A stretch of DNA of 64,000 nt from Bacteroidota bacterium (GTDB lineage Bacteria; Bacteroidota; Bacteroidia; Chitinophagales; Chitinophagaceae): assembly GCA_013286315.1 (NCBI GenBank), contig JABDFX010000008.1:1-64000 (forward strand). Direction: 5' to 3'. Positions 9,570 to 19,428 of the stretch are shown here, piece by piece. The position numbers were made by a program, and so were the translations under genes. The notes beneath the pieces were generated by a model, which ran no database searches, was not told the origin of the DNA, and saw only the letters and a program-made list of their open reading frames with translations. Each line of letters opens with the position of its first letter. The stretch's first letter is position 1.

Positions 9570-12278
9570 ATGAACAACGGGGGCAAAATTAGTTTAAAAT
9601 ACCTTTCCACGCTGATTTTAACATTGCTATTCTTTTGTGTAACTGTTAACAGTTCAGCCCGTTATTATAGAAATCGTGACAAGCCTCCGCCGGATGTTGA
9701 GGATACAATTCCAAAAAAAAACATTTCCTCATTAAAAGATACCGTCATCATCGATTCAGCGTTGCTGGATACCCTTCCTTTTCATTCAGACAGTGTCAGG
9801 CTGCAGGTTGATACGATTCATGCCCCTTATTCAAAAGATTCGCTGGATGCTCCCATCTCCTACAGTGCACAGGATTCCGTAGTTCTGGACGTGCCGACCA
9901 AGAATATTACATTATATAACAAGGCGAATACAAAATTCAAGGATATTGATCTGGATGCCTATAATATCCGGATGGATCAGGCCAACAGCCTGCTCCTGGC
10001 TACTTACGCAAGAGATACATCCGGCGCTATGATCGGGCGGCCGAAAATGACACAGGCCGAGACAAAAATGGAGTCGGATTCTATGGTCTTCAATATGAAA
10101 ACGAAGAAGGGCATCACCATCAATACGTTTACGCAAAGCGGTGAAATGTATGTGATGGGGGAGAAGATGAAAAAGATTTCCACGAATGACTATTATGCAT
10201 TCCGCGGACGTTTCACAACATGTAATCTGGATACACCCCATTTTGCATTCCGGACAAATAAGATGAAGCTGATCAATAAGCAAATGGCGATCACAGGACC
10301 AGTACATCCTGAATTTGAAGGTGTTCCGATTCCGATATATATTCCATTTGGGTATTTCCCGATTTCGCAGGGAAGACACTCCGGATTCCTAGCGCCCACC
10401 TTCGATGTGAGTTCCCAATATGGTCTCGGACTACAGGGGCTTGGTTATTATAAAGTGCTGAGTGATAATTTTGATGTAGCCTTCCGGGCTGATATTTATT
10501 CGTACGGGGGGTATACGTTACACCTGACGCCAGAATACAGGGTCCGGTACCGTTATAGCGGGCGAATGAATTTTATTTATCAGAATATCCGTATACTCAA
10601 TAATTCGGGTGAGGCTGCATACACCTCCTCTAAGACCTATAACCTTCAGTGGGCACATAATGTGGACAGCAAGGCCCATCCCGGTCAGAATTTTTCTGCC
10701 AACCTAAATCTGATGTCGGCTTCCTTCAACAAATATGTTTTAACTAACCCGACAGCTGTTTATAATAACCAGATCAGTTCATCCATTGCCTATTCAAAAA
10801 CATTTGAAGACGGTAGATACAATTTGACGGTGAACGCAAACCATAACCAGGATAATATTTCTGGTCTTGTAAATATTAATGCACCGTCTATTGGGTTTAC
10901 CGCCATCACCATTTATCCTTTTGCTCCCAAAGATTATGTCGGTATTCCCAAATGGTATCAGAAACTCGGGATCGGACTGAATTCCAATATTTCGGGTGCG
11001 ACCAGTTATTATGATTCCATGGCAAGCTTCAGTCATGTTTTGGACACTTTTAAATGGGGTGCACAAAATAATGTCCCGATTACCCTGGCCTTACCTCAGC
11101 TGGGTTTTTTACAAATCACACCCGGCGTGAGTTTCCAAAACAGGATCCTGAGCATGAAATATAATTATGCCTGGGATTCTCTTAACCAGAAGCTTGATAC
11201 GCTGCCGACAGAAAAAGGGGTATTTTTTGCCAATAACGTAGCATTCTCTCTGAGCCTGAGTACTGCGATCTTTGGAACGTTCCAGCATTTCGGAAAGAAC
11301 AGCAAGATCCTGGGTATTCGCCACACAGTAAGGCCTACCATCAGTTTTTCTTACTCTCCGGACCTGTCTAAAAGTTACTATACGGAGAATATTCAGTATA
11401 CTAAGGAGGGTAATAAACAAAGCTTCAACCGTTTTAACGGAAACATATACAGCGCGTTTTCTCAAGGATCTTTCGGAGGATTGAGTTTCGGAATAGATAA
11501 CAATATTGAAATGAAAGTAAAATCAAAAACGGACACCAGTGCGGGCGCGAATGAAAAAGTGAAACTGATCGACGGATTTGGTTTTACCGGAAGTTATAAT
11601 TACCTGGCCGACTCTTTTAAACTGAGTCCTATTTATTTTTATCTGCGTAGTACATTATTCAAGAACATTAATATCTCTGCAACCACCAGTTTAAATCCTT
11701 ATCAGCACGATACCCTGGGAATAAATATTAATAAATATGCCTGGGAAGGCAAAGGATTTAGTCTCGGACGAATTGTCGGTGGTAATATTTCCATATCCAC
11801 TTCCTTTAAAAGCAAACCGATCGATCCGAAGAAAAATGAACAGGATCAAAAGAATATCGTGGACAACCAGATGCCGATGACCATTGATGAACAGCAGGCA
11901 GAACTGGCTTATATCCGAAGTAATCCGGCAGAATTTGTCGATTTTAATATTGCCTGGTCGCTCAATGTTTCATTTGCGTATAGTTTTACAAACACATTTG
12001 TTGTAAACCGGTATGTCACACAAACCAGTTCCTCCCTTATTTTAAATGGAGATTTTAATCTGACAGAAAAATGGAAAGTGGGGTTCAATTGCTATTACGA
12101 TGTAAAGAACCTGGTGATGAATAACCTCACAACTTTTCTTTCGCGGGATATGCACTGCTGGCAACTCTCTATTAATGTGACACCTGTAGGTGTTTATCGG
12201 TCTTTCAACATTACCATCAGCCCCAAATCAGGCATTTTACGCGATCTGCATATCAATCGCTCGCGTACGTTCTATTGA
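9570..12278 (+). CDS. lptD: LPS-assembly protein LptD-like outer membrane protein
   Basis: YYAFRGRFTTCNLDTPHFAFRTNKMKLINKQMAITGPVHPEFEGVPIPIYIPFGYFPISQGRHSGFLAPTF, typical Bacteroidota LptD; 902 aa. Confidence 0.9.
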   Translation: MNNGGKISLKYLSTLILTLLFFCVTVNSSARYYRNRDKPPPDVEDTIPKKNISSLKDTVIIDSALLDTLPFHSDSVRLQVDTIHAPYSKDSLDAPISYSAQDSVVLDVPTKNITLYNKANTKFKDIDLDAYNIRMDQANSLLLATYARDTSGAMIGRPKMTQAETKMESDSMVFNMKTKKGITINTFTQSGEMYVMGEKMKKISTNDYYAFRGRFTTCNLDTPHFAFRTNKMKLINKQMAITGPVHPEFEGVPIPIYIPFGYFPISQGRHSGFLAPTFDVSSQYGLGLQGLGYYKVLSDNFDVAFRADIYSYGGYTLHLTPEYRVRYRYSGRMNFIYQNIRILNNSGEAAYTSSKTYNLQWAHNVDSKAHPGQNFSANLNLMSASFNKYVLTNPTAVYNNQISSSIAYSKTFEDGRYNLTVNANHNQDNISGLVNINAPSIGFTAITIYPFAPKDYVGIPKWYQKLGIGLNSNISGATSYYDSMASFSHVLDTFKWGAQNNVPITLALPQLGFLQITPGVSFQNRILSMKYNYAWDSLNQKLDTLPTEKGVFFANNVAFSLSLSTAIFGTFQHFGKNSKILGIRHTVRPTISFSYSPDLSKSYYTENIQYTKEGNKQSFNRFNGNIYSAFSQGSFGGLSFGIDNNIEMKVKSKTDTSAGANEKVKLIDGFGFTGSYNYLADSFKLSPIYFYLRSTLFKNINISATTSLNPYQHDTLGININKYAWEGKGFSLGRIVGGNISISTSFKSKPIDPKKNEQDQKNIVDNQMPMTIDEQQAELAYIRSNPAEFVDFNIAWSLNVSFAYSFTNTFVVNRYVTQTSSSLILNGDFNLTEKWKVGFNCYYDVKNLVMNNLTTFLSRDMHCWQLSINVTPVGVYRSFNITISPKSGILRDLHINRSRTFY

Positions 12279-13012
12279 TGCTGAACAATAAAATTTTTCA
12301 TCAGATCAAATACGCGTGCTTTTAATTGTTCTACAGTTTCACCGGGTAATACTTCCACTTCGGGAAGAAATTCCATTTTTAATTTTACGGGCATAAGATA
12401 AAAACCTTTATCGGGCGGATTGGCCTTCCGGCTATTGAAAATGATCATCGGAATAATTGCATGGCCCGAGGTCACAGCGAGTCGGAAGGCACCGTCGTGA
12501 AAAGGTTTGATTGGCTCTGCTGAAGTATTTCTGGTTCCTTCCGGATAAATGCACATATGCAGGCCCATGTCCAGCACTTCTTTCATTTTTGTATAACTCT
12601 CACGCCTGCTTTTTTCATTTTTCCTGTCAACAAGGATACTTCCAGTTTGGTAAATCAGTCCGAAGAGCGGAATTTTAGCCATCTCTGCTTTGGCGATGGT
12701 TTTGTTTCCTCCGGGAATACCAGGTGAGGAAACGGGCACGTCGATCAGCGCATTGTGATTACAAACGACGATATAAGTTTTCCCATTTTTAAAATATTCG
12801 CGCCCGCGAATGGTCAGTGGGCAGCCGACAAGGCCGAGGAAAACATCCATCCATATCCTTGAGTAACGTATAAATCGGTTTGTTTTTCTGGGATCCTTCT
12901 GAAAATAAATAAAAAGGAAAAAGGGAATCAGGAAAAGAAGCATGGTTGAAACGAAAATCAACGCCCCCCAGGCCGCCCAGATTCTACCGAAAATATTTTT
13001 AATAATTTGCAA
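12272..13012 (-). CDS. 1-acyl-sn-glycerol-3-phosphate acyltransferase (PlsC family)
   Basis: VCNHNALIDVPV (NHxxxxD-like), FPEGTR-like IYPEGTRNTS; 246 aa; overlaps the lptD 3' end by 7 bp. Confidence 0.92.
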   Translation of the reverse strand: MQIIKNIFGRIWAAWGALIFVSTMLLFLIPFFLFIYFQKDPRKTNRFIRYSRIWMDVFLGLVGCPLTIRGREYFKNGKTYIVVCNHNALIDVPVSSPGIPGGNKTIAKAEMAKIPLFGLIYQTGSILVDRKNEKSRRESYTKMKEVLDMGLHMCIYPEGTRNTSAEPIKPFHDGAFRLAVTSGHAIIPMIIFNSRKANPPDKGFYLMPVKLKMEFLPEVEVLPGETVEQLKARVFDLMKNFIVQHQ

Positions 13013-13029
13013 GACGATTCATTTGGTGG

Positions 13030-13701
13030 TTATAGTTTCCAGTCGATCGGATCTATTCCGTTCTTCATCAGGTAGGTATTGGCTTTCGAAAAATGCCTGC
13101 ATCCGAAAAATCCCTTATCAGCAGAAAAAGGGGAGGGATGGGCAGCTTTCAAAACATAATGTTTGGTTTCATCGATCAGGGATTGTTTTTCCTGAGCAAA
13201 TTTCCCCCAAAGAAGGAACACCAGATTTTTTTTAAGATCGGAAAGTTTCTGAATCACCGTATCCGTAAATTCTCCCCATCCGGCCTGGGAATGACTGGCC
13301 GGAGCATTTGCCAGCACGGTCAGATAGGCATTGAGTAATAACACTCCCTGCCTGGCCCACGGACTCAGATTGCCGGTCTGTGGAATCGGCATTCCAACGT
13401 CAGTATTCAATTCCTTAAAAATATTCTGCAAAGAGGGCGGGGGCCGGATTCCATCCGGGACGGAGAAGCACAGTCCGTGCGCCTGACCCGGCCCATGATA
13501 AGGATCCTGACCGAGGATGACCAACTTCGTGTTTTCAAAAGGGCACATTTCGAAGGCATTAAAAATCTGGCTCCCTGGCGGATAAATTATTTTGCCAAGA
13601 ATCTTTTCCGTCTTGAGAAAATGTACGATCTGTAAGAAATAGGGTTTGCTGAATTCGGCTTCCAGTACTTTTTTCCAGCCGGCTTCCATTTGGACATTCA
13701 T
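13030..13701 (-). CDS. ung: Uracil-DNA glycosylase
   Basis: VILGQDPYHGPGQAHGLCFSVPDG...LLLNAYLTV...VFLLWGKFAQEKQ...AAHPSPFSADKGFFGCRHFSKANTYL. Confidence 0.98.
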   Translation of the reverse strand: MNVQMEAGWKKVLEAEFSKPYFLQIVHFLKTEKILGKIIYPPGSQIFNAFEMCPFENTKLVILGQDPYHGPGQAHGLCFSVPDGIRPPPSLQNIFKELNTDVGMPIPQTGNLSPWARQGVLLLNAYLTVLANAPASHSQAGWGEFTDTVIQKLSDLKKNLVFLLWGKFAQEKQSLIDETKHYVLKAAHPSPFSADKGFFGCRHFSKANTYLMKNGIDPIDWKL

Positions 13702-13718
13702 GTTGCAATTTAAGTCCT

Positions 13719-13857
13719 TAAGCTCAAAGCATAAGGTCTAAAGCCTAAAACTGAATTTGGAAATTGAAATGTTTCTTTATGAATGGAAGGTTCCGTTCGA
13801 AAAAAGCTCTTTATACTTAAAGAAGTTTTAGACTTTAGGCTTTGGGCTTTTGGCTTA
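13719..13857. repeat. AAGCCTAA-word inverted repeat flanking divergent promoters (ung / VOC)
   Basis: Left TTAAGCTCAAAGCATAAGGTCTAAAGCCTAAAACT; right AGTTTTAGACTTTAGGCTTTGGGCTTTTGGCTTA, an imperfect reverse complement about 70 bp apart. Confidence 0.8.
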
Positions 13858-13881
13858 GTTGTATATTTAAAATAAAAAATA

Positions 13882-14301
13882 ATGTCAAATATCCAACTTG
13901 AAATGATGCCCTATCTCTCTTTCCAGGGCAATTGTGAAGAAGCACTGCATTTCTACAGCGAGATACTGGATGGGCGGATTGAAATTGTATCCCGTTATGA
14001 TAATCCTGCAATGAATACAGCAGTGGATTTTAAAAATAAGATCCTGCATGCGCGTTTTTCTTTTGGGAATTACACACTGTTTGCAAGCGACGTAATGCCT
14101 AAAAAACAAGATGAACAAATGACCAGCAATATTGCCATATCTCTGGGGTTTCATGATGAAGTGGTTGCTGAAAATATTTTTGACAGACTGAGTGCGGATG
14201 GTGACATTCATATTCCATTTAAGAAACAGTTCTGGGGAGACTGGCATGGCAATTTCAAGGATCGTTTTGATATCCGCTGGATGGTGAATTGTACAAAGTA
14301 A
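13882..14301 (+). CDS. VOC-family protein (PhnB/glyoxalase-like)
   Basis: MMPYLSFQGNCEEALHFYSEILDGRIEIVSRYDNPAMNT...WGDWHGNFKDRFDIRWMVN; 139 aa. Confidence 0.9.
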   Translation: MSNIQLEMMPYLSFQGNCEEALHFYSEILDGRIEIVSRYDNPAMNTAVDFKNKILHARFSFGNYTLFASDVMPKKQDEQMTSNIAISLGFHDEVVAENIFDRLSADGDIHIPFKKQFWGDWHGNFKDRFDIRWMVNCTK

Positions 14302-14359
14302 AATAGGTGATTACATTGGCGGCAGGTTCTGTTGTTGTAGTCATGTCCATAAAAATTGC

Positions 14360-16363
14360 ATGATGTCAATATCTCGTTATAATATAAAATCAGTCATCTC
14401 GGTCTTTGCATTCACGGTTATTTCTGTGTACGCATGGAGCTTTCCCCCGGCACCCCTGCGTTTATTCAGTCCTGATAAAAAAATAGTTTTTGAATTTGAA
14501 ATTCGTCAGGGCAAACCGGGTTACAGTGTGCGATATGAAGGCAGAAGGGTGATTGATTTTTCAATGCTGAATTTGCTGTTCAAAAACGGTTCGCTGGAAA
14601 ATGGCGTCAGGCTGGTAAATTTAGTACGCATGGATTCTGCCGAACAATATACTTTAATGACCGGCAGGTCGTCGGCGGCGAATGATTCTTTTCGTCAGAT
14701 CAGCTTGTTTTTAAAAGAATTGCATGACCCCATGCGTGATTTTGTATTGCAGGTTCGTGCATTTAACGACGGCATCGCATTCCGGTACGAATTTCTAAAA
14801 ACCGGAGAAGATTCACTCATTCTGGCAGAGGAGAAGGATGAATTTCAGATTACCGGAAATCCTGCCACGCACGCGTTGATACTTGATGGATTTGAAAATG
14901 CACACGAAGGAAATTATTTACGCCGTGCATACTCTGATCTGCCAACAGACAGTCTCATGGATATGCCCATATTATTTTCGTTTTCTGATAGTATTTACCT
15001 GGCCATCACAGAAGCTGCACTGTTGGATTATGCTGGCATGTATCTGGTAAAAACGAAATCAGGACTTGAATCAAAACTATCACCAGATCCTTCAAGGCCA
15101 GGATTTGCCGTTACCGCACTCTTACCGCATCTAAGTCCCTGGCGGGTTTTACTGATCAGTCGTCGTGCCGGAAAATTTTTAGAGACCAATCTGCTCACGG
15201 ACCTTTCGCCGCCTAACCGGATGAACGATCTGAGTTGGCTGAAGCCGGGCAAAACAACTTTCCCCTGGTGGAACGGGAATGTAACGGCAGACACGTTGAA
15301 TGCTCCCGGAAACAATTTCGTTACGCAACAATATTATATTGACTTCTGCGAAAGAAATAAAATTGATTACCATTCTGTGGTGGAATATGGTCTTCACCAA
15401 TGGTACCAGGATGACGGAATCAGTTTTATGCCCGGACCACACAGCAATGTGCTCAAACCTGTGCCGGGGCTGGATATGAAACAGGTCTGCGATTATGCAC
15501 ACAGTAAAGGAGTCGGTGTAAGAGTTTGGGTTCATTGGAAGGCGCTTTATCCAAAACTGGATAGTGCTTTTACGTTATTTGAACAATGGGGATTGTCAGG
15601 AATGATGGTGGATTTTATGAACAGGGATGATCAGGATATGGTGAATATACAAACTGACATTCTTCAAAAAGCAGCGGCACATCATTTACATATACAGTTT
15701 CACGGAGCATATAAACCAACTGGCCTCAGCAGAACGTATCCAAATGAATTTACCAGGGAAGCCACTTTGAATTATGAGGCGGACAAATGGAATCCCAAGG
15801 GCGTTGACCCGGATCACGATCTGGATATTGCCTTCACACGTTTGATAGCCGGCAGCACGGACTATCATCTGGGTGGTTTCAGAGCGGTTACCGCCGATAA
15901 ATTCCGGGCTCAGTATACAAGGCCACTGGTGCTTGGAACAAGAGCCCACATGCTGGCAATGTATGTAGTGCTGGAAAATGCCAATGCGATGGTATGTGAT
16001 TATCCCGAAGCATATGAAGGTCAGCGCGGATTTGAATTTATTCAGGAGGTACCAGTGACATGGGATAAAACAATAGTACCTGATGGTATACCAGATCAAT
16101 ATTTAATGATAGCGAGAAAAAAAGGCAATAACTGGTGGATAGGAGGCATCACGGGTAATTTATCCAGGGAATTGAAATTAAATCCGGTCTTCTCTTTGGG
16201 AGAGAATAATACATGGCGGGCAACTATTTATCAGGACGATTTGAAATCACCTTTTAATCCGAATGGAATATTAATCAGCACAATCAGTGTAAACCGGAAG
16301 ACCGTGTTGAACATCCCTTTAGCTGCCGGTGGTGGATTTATGATTAAATTAGAAAGAATATAA
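14360..16363 (+). CDS. Glycoside hydrolase family 97 protein
   Basis: SPDKKIVFEFEIRQGKPGYSVRYEGRRVIDFSMLNLLF...FPWWNGNV...YIDFCERNKIDYHSVVEYGLH...GMMVDFMNRDDQDMV...HFHGAYKPTGLSRTYPNEFTREA. Confidence 0.93.
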   Translation: MMSISRYNIKSVISVFAFTVISVYAWSFPPAPLRLFSPDKKIVFEFEIRQGKPGYSVRYEGRRVIDFSMLNLLFKNGSLENGVRLVNLVRMDSAEQYTLMTGRSSAANDSFRQISLFLKELHDPMRDFVLQVRAFNDGIAFRYEFLKTGEDSLILAEEKDEFQITGNPATHALILDGFENAHEGNYLRRAYSDLPTDSLMDMPILFSFSDSIYLAITEAALLDYAGMYLVKTKSGLESKLSPDPSRPGFAVTALLPHLSPWRVLLISRRAGKFLETNLLTDLSPPNRMNDLSWLKPGKTTFPWWNGNVTADTLNAPGNNFVTQQYYIDFCERNKIDYHSVVEYGLHQWYQDDGISFMPGPHSNVLKPVPGLDMKQVCDYAHSKGVGVRVWVHWKALYPKLDSAFTLFEQWGLSGMMVDFMNRDDQDMVNIQTDILQKAAAHHLHIQFHGAYKPTGLSRTYPNEFTREATLNYEADKWNPKGVDPDHDLDIAFTRLIAGSTDYHLGGFRAVTADKFRAQYTRPLVLGTRAHMLAMYVVLENANAMVCDYPEAYEGQRGFEFIQEVPVTWDKTIVPDGIPDQYLMIARKKGNNWWIGGITGNLSRELKLNPVFSLGENNTWRATIYQDDLKSPFNPNGILISTISVNRKTVLNIPLAAGGGFMIKLERI

Positions 16364-16406
16364 ATCAGGCAGATTATTTGCAGTTCCATCAGAAGAAAAT
16401 ATATTA

Positions 16407-17381
16407 ATGAAAGTATTTATCAGCAGGAAAATTCCGGAAGCAGGGTTACAATATTTGCGTGATGCATCCGTTGAGATTTCAGAGTGGACGGAAAAAAGAG
16501 ACCTTTTGCCGGAGGAGTTAATCGCATATTGCAAAAGTGCAGACGCATTTTTGAGTGCGGGTGGGAATAAGATTGACAAAACATTTCTGCATGCGGTAAG
16601 GCACTTGAAAGTGATCAGCCTGCATAGCGCAGGTTATGACAATGTGGATGTTGCTGCTGCAACCGAAATCAAAATGCCGATTGGAAATACACCGGGCGTG
16701 TTAAGTGATGCCACAGCAGATATCGCCTTTTTACTGATGTTGGCTACATCCCGCAAAGCCTTTTATATGAGCAGAATCATTCAGCAGGGTGGCTGGGGTT
16801 TTTTTGAACCGACCGCCAACCTGGGAATCGATATCCGGTACAAAACACTGGGCATTTATGGATTGGGAAAAATTGGATTTGAATTGGCTAAACGGGCTGC
16901 CGCAGCCTTTGGCATGGAAATTATTTATCATAACCGTAGTCATAATGAAGAAGCTGAACAAGAACTTCATGCTCAATGGGTATCTTTTGATGACTTGCTA
17001 GAAAAGAGTGATGTACTTTCCGTTAACACGGCACTGACAGCAGAAACTAAAGGGAAATTCAATAAAGATGTTTTCGCGAAGATGAAACCCACAGCGATAT
17101 TCATCAATGCAGCGCGTGGTTCAATTCATAATGAAGAGGATCTGACGGAGGCTTTGGAAAAAGGAATTATCTGGGGGGCCGGTCTGGATGTAACGAATCC
17201 GGAACCTATGCGGCCGGATCATCCACTGCTTTCCATGCCCAATGTTTGCGTTCTGCCGCATATTGGTTCAGCAACGGAAGAAACGCGTGCGGCCATGTCG
17301 CTGCTTGCCGCAAAAAATATCGTTGCCGGTTTAAAAGGGGAAAGGCTGCCGTTTATTGTAAATCCAGCCATTTATGCGTAA
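16407..17381 (+). CDS. D-2-hydroxyacid dehydrogenase (glyoxylate/hydroxypyruvate reductase-like)
   Basis: LGIYGLGKIGFELAKRAAAFGM-like Rossmann motif, AIFINAARGSIHNEEDL, GLDVTNPEPM, VLPHIGSATEETR. Confidence 0.93.
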   Translation: MKVFISRKIPEAGLQYLRDASVEISEWTEKRDLLPEELIAYCKSADAFLSAGGNKIDKTFLHAVRHLKVISLHSAGYDNVDVAAATEIKMPIGNTPGVLSDATADIAFLLMLATSRKAFYMSRIIQQGGWGFFEPTANLGIDIRYKTLGIYGLGKIGFELAKRAAAAFGMEIIYHNRSHNEEAEQELHAQWVSFDDLLEKSDVLSVNTALTAETKGKFNKDVFAKMKPTAIFINAARGSIHNEEDLTEALEKGIIWGAGLDVTNPEPMRPDHPLLSMPNVCVLPHIGSATEETRAAMSLLAAKNIVAGLKGERLPFIVNPAIYA

Positions 17382-17422
17382 AGCCATATTTTAGCATGGT
17401 GAGCGTGGAAGCATAGAAAATT

Positions 17423-17505
17423 AAAAAGGTGAAAGTTGATAAAGAAAATGATGATGTGATAATATTTTTTCAAACTATCATTTCCTTTTTCAACTTCCAC
17501 TTTCC
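17423..17505. repeat. Purine/pyrimidine imperfect inverted repeat at convergent junction
   Basis: AAAAAGGTGAAAGTTGATAAAGAAAATGAT vs reverse complement of ATCATTTCCTTTTTCAACTTCCACTTTCC: 23/29 positions match by hand alignment. Confidence 0.65.
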
Positions 17506-17536
17506 CTCATTTCCCACCCTCATCACATTTGCCACA

Positions 17537-18460
17537 CTAGATTTGGGCTTTCGGCTTATTATGTGGTTTTAGATTGAAGATCCTCGAAATATTGAATCCG
17601 AAATAAATATCTCCATTGCCCCAGCTTCCCACGGTCTGACCAATATACTGCGGCTCATTCATGGTCTGTGCATTTGTGAAAACAAGTTGGAATACATGCC
17701 CTCCCGTTTCAATATCCCAGCCAAAAGAAAGTGCGTTATGTAACGGCAATCCGGTATATGAACTTAATTGATTTGGAAATAAATAGTTGTATTCTGCCGT
17801 AATGGCCATTCGTTTGGTGATCTTAAACCGGCCACCTGCACTAAGAGCAAAAACATTATTATGTTCACTGGCAGAATCGACCAGGTTGTAATGGATGAAG
17901 GTTGGGGTAATTTGAAATGAAAGCTTGCTACTGAATTTCCTGGCGATCAGGATCTGCGCCGTGTAGGCTAAACGGTATGCACTTTTAAAAGCGCTATCCA
18001 GTTTGGGGTTGGCTATTTTATCTGTATAATAGCTGGTAGTCCCCAATAGTGCAATAGACACAGGGACGCTCGCGGGATTATCCGTTTGTCTTAATAATTT
18101 ATATTTCACATAACCATCAAATGTTTCCAGCACAGAACTTCTTCCGATGCCAACAGAAAGGCGGTCGCTGATCCCATAGTCCAGTCCCAGTCGAAGCGTT
18201 GCAAAATCCAATCCCCACAGATGGTAAGCGCCTTGGTTGATGGTCCCGAACCGGTGTTGAATTTCAAAATTTAATGCACCTGCGGCCGGAGCTTCAATTG
18301 TTTTCATATTTACGATGTACAAGGCTTTGAAAGTTCCGGTAACATACTGAGTGCCGTGTGCAGCAGACAATGAATCGCTGATGGAACGCAGCAGACTATC
18401 CTGCGCAATTGACTGAGATGAAATAATTAAACATATCAGGCTGAAATAGATCTTTCGCAT
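17537..18460 (-). CDS. DUF5777-like beta-barrel protein
   Basis: MRKIYFSLICLIISSQSIAQ signal; FKALYIVNMKTIEAPAAGALNFEIQHRFGTINQGAYHLWGLDFATLRLGLDYGISDRLSVGIGRS. ORF track start is 18493; 18460 fits the signal peptide better. Confidence 0.8.
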   Translation of the reverse strand: MRKIYFSLICLIISSQSIAQDSLLRSISDSLSAAHGTQYVTGTFKALYIVNMKTIEAPAAGALNFEIQHRFGTINQGAYHLWGLDFATLRLGLDYGISDRLSVGIGRSSVLETFDGYVKYKLLRQTDNPASVPVSIALLGTTSYYTDKIANPKLDSAFKSAYRLAYTAQILIARKFSSKLSFQITPTFIHYNLVDSASEHNNVFALSAGGRFKITKRMAITAEYNYLFPNQLSSYTGLPLHNALSFGWDIETGGHVFQLVFTNAQTMNEPQYIGQTVGSWGNGDIYFGFNISRIFNLKPHNKPKAQI

Positions 18461-18470
18461 ATTTATTATT

Positions 18471-19016
18471 TTATGTATTTCGCGTCCAGACAATTTGAAC
18501 CTTCACATCGATTTCCTGCGCAATCTTTTCCCTCACTAAACTGGGAATGGTTATCTGATAATCTTCGGGTTTGATTTTGAAAGCGGACGAACCCGTGATC
18601 TTCCCGTTTTTTACTTCAATCTGCCCCGTGGTTTCCAGCGGTTTTGTTACCCCATGTAAACTCAGGTCCCCTTTTACAACAACCTGATAAATGCCGTCTT
18701 TAGATAAATCCATATCTCCGGTACAGCTTCCGGAAAATGTTGCTTTCGGAAACTTATCGCTTTCCACATAGTTCTCATTAAAGTGCGTCTGCATTAATTC
18801 TTTGGGAAAAATGAATCCTTTCAGTAGTGCGGCGAAGGCCATATGATGACTGGCAGGATCCAAAACAGCATATACCTGGTTGTTTTCGCCCCGGATATCT
18901 TCCAACGGAGTTTTCGAGTAAAAACCAATAAAACCGGTTTTGGTTGTGTAGTTCTGACAAATCCCCTTCAAAGAGAAGAAAATCGTAAACAGAAAAATGT
19001 AATACTTTAAAAGCAT
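18471..19016 (-). CDS. YceI-family secreted protein
   Basis: Signal peptide; ENYVESDKFPKATFSG...VVVKGDLSLHGVTKPLETTGQIEVKNGKITGSSAFKIKPEDYQITIPSLV. Confidence 0.92.
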   Translation of the reverse strand: MLLKYYIFLFTIFFSLKGICQNYTTKTGFIGFYSKTPLEDIRGENNQVYAVLDPASHHMAFAALLKGFIFPKELMQTHFNENYVESDKFPKATFSGSCTGDMDLSKDGIYQVVVKGDLSLHGVTKPLETTGQIEVKNGKITGSSAFKIKPEDYQITIPSLVREKIAQEIDVKVQIVWTRNT

Positions 19017-19028
19017 AGTTATTTCTAT

Positions 19029-19406
19029 TTAATTATTAGGAGCTCCCTGGAGTGTCCAGTCCAGGATTTTATTGATGGTACATTCATCGAGCATTTGCGA
19101 TTCATAGGGCATGGGAACGAATCCGGGCAAGTGCGCAACGTTTCCGTAGAGCTTGCCATTGTCTGCATAAGGTTTAATGTTTTCATGCCCTTCCAGCAGA
19201 ATGCCACCGCTCCCTGCAGTGTTACCTGTTCCATGACAGCGGTAACAGTTTCCCTGGAGAATGGGAACGATGTCTCTGGCATATTGCATGCCTACTGTAT
19301 CGCAGGAATCCGGAACAAGATTTTGTATGTTTTCCTTCGTGCAGGCAACGATGCAAATTGCAGGAAAAGAGATGATCATAAGTATAACAGCGAGTTGTTT
19401 CTTCAT
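19029..19406 (-). CDS. Secreted c-type cytochrome-like protein (single CxxCH)
   Basis: Signal/lipobox region (AICIVAC); YARDIVPILQGNCYRCHGTGNTAGSGGILLEGHENIKPYADNGKLYGNV. Confidence 0.88.
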   Translation of the reverse strand: MKKQLAVILMIISFPAICIVACTKENIQNLVPDSCDTVGMQYARDIVPILQGNCYRCHGTGNTAGSGGILLEGHENIKPYADNGKLYGNVAHLPGFVPMPYESQMLDECTINKILDWTLQGAPNN

Positions 19407-19428
19407 ACCTAAATTATTGTCCGTGGAA

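Noticed and set aside
9912-10379. 155-aa minus-strand ORF inside lptD
   Set aside because: Antisense shadow ORF with no recognisable domain; lptD is clearly coding.
15686-16099. 137-aa minus-strand ORF inside GH97 gene
   Set aside because: Antisense to a conserved enzyme; His/Cys/Ile-rich nonsense-like composition.
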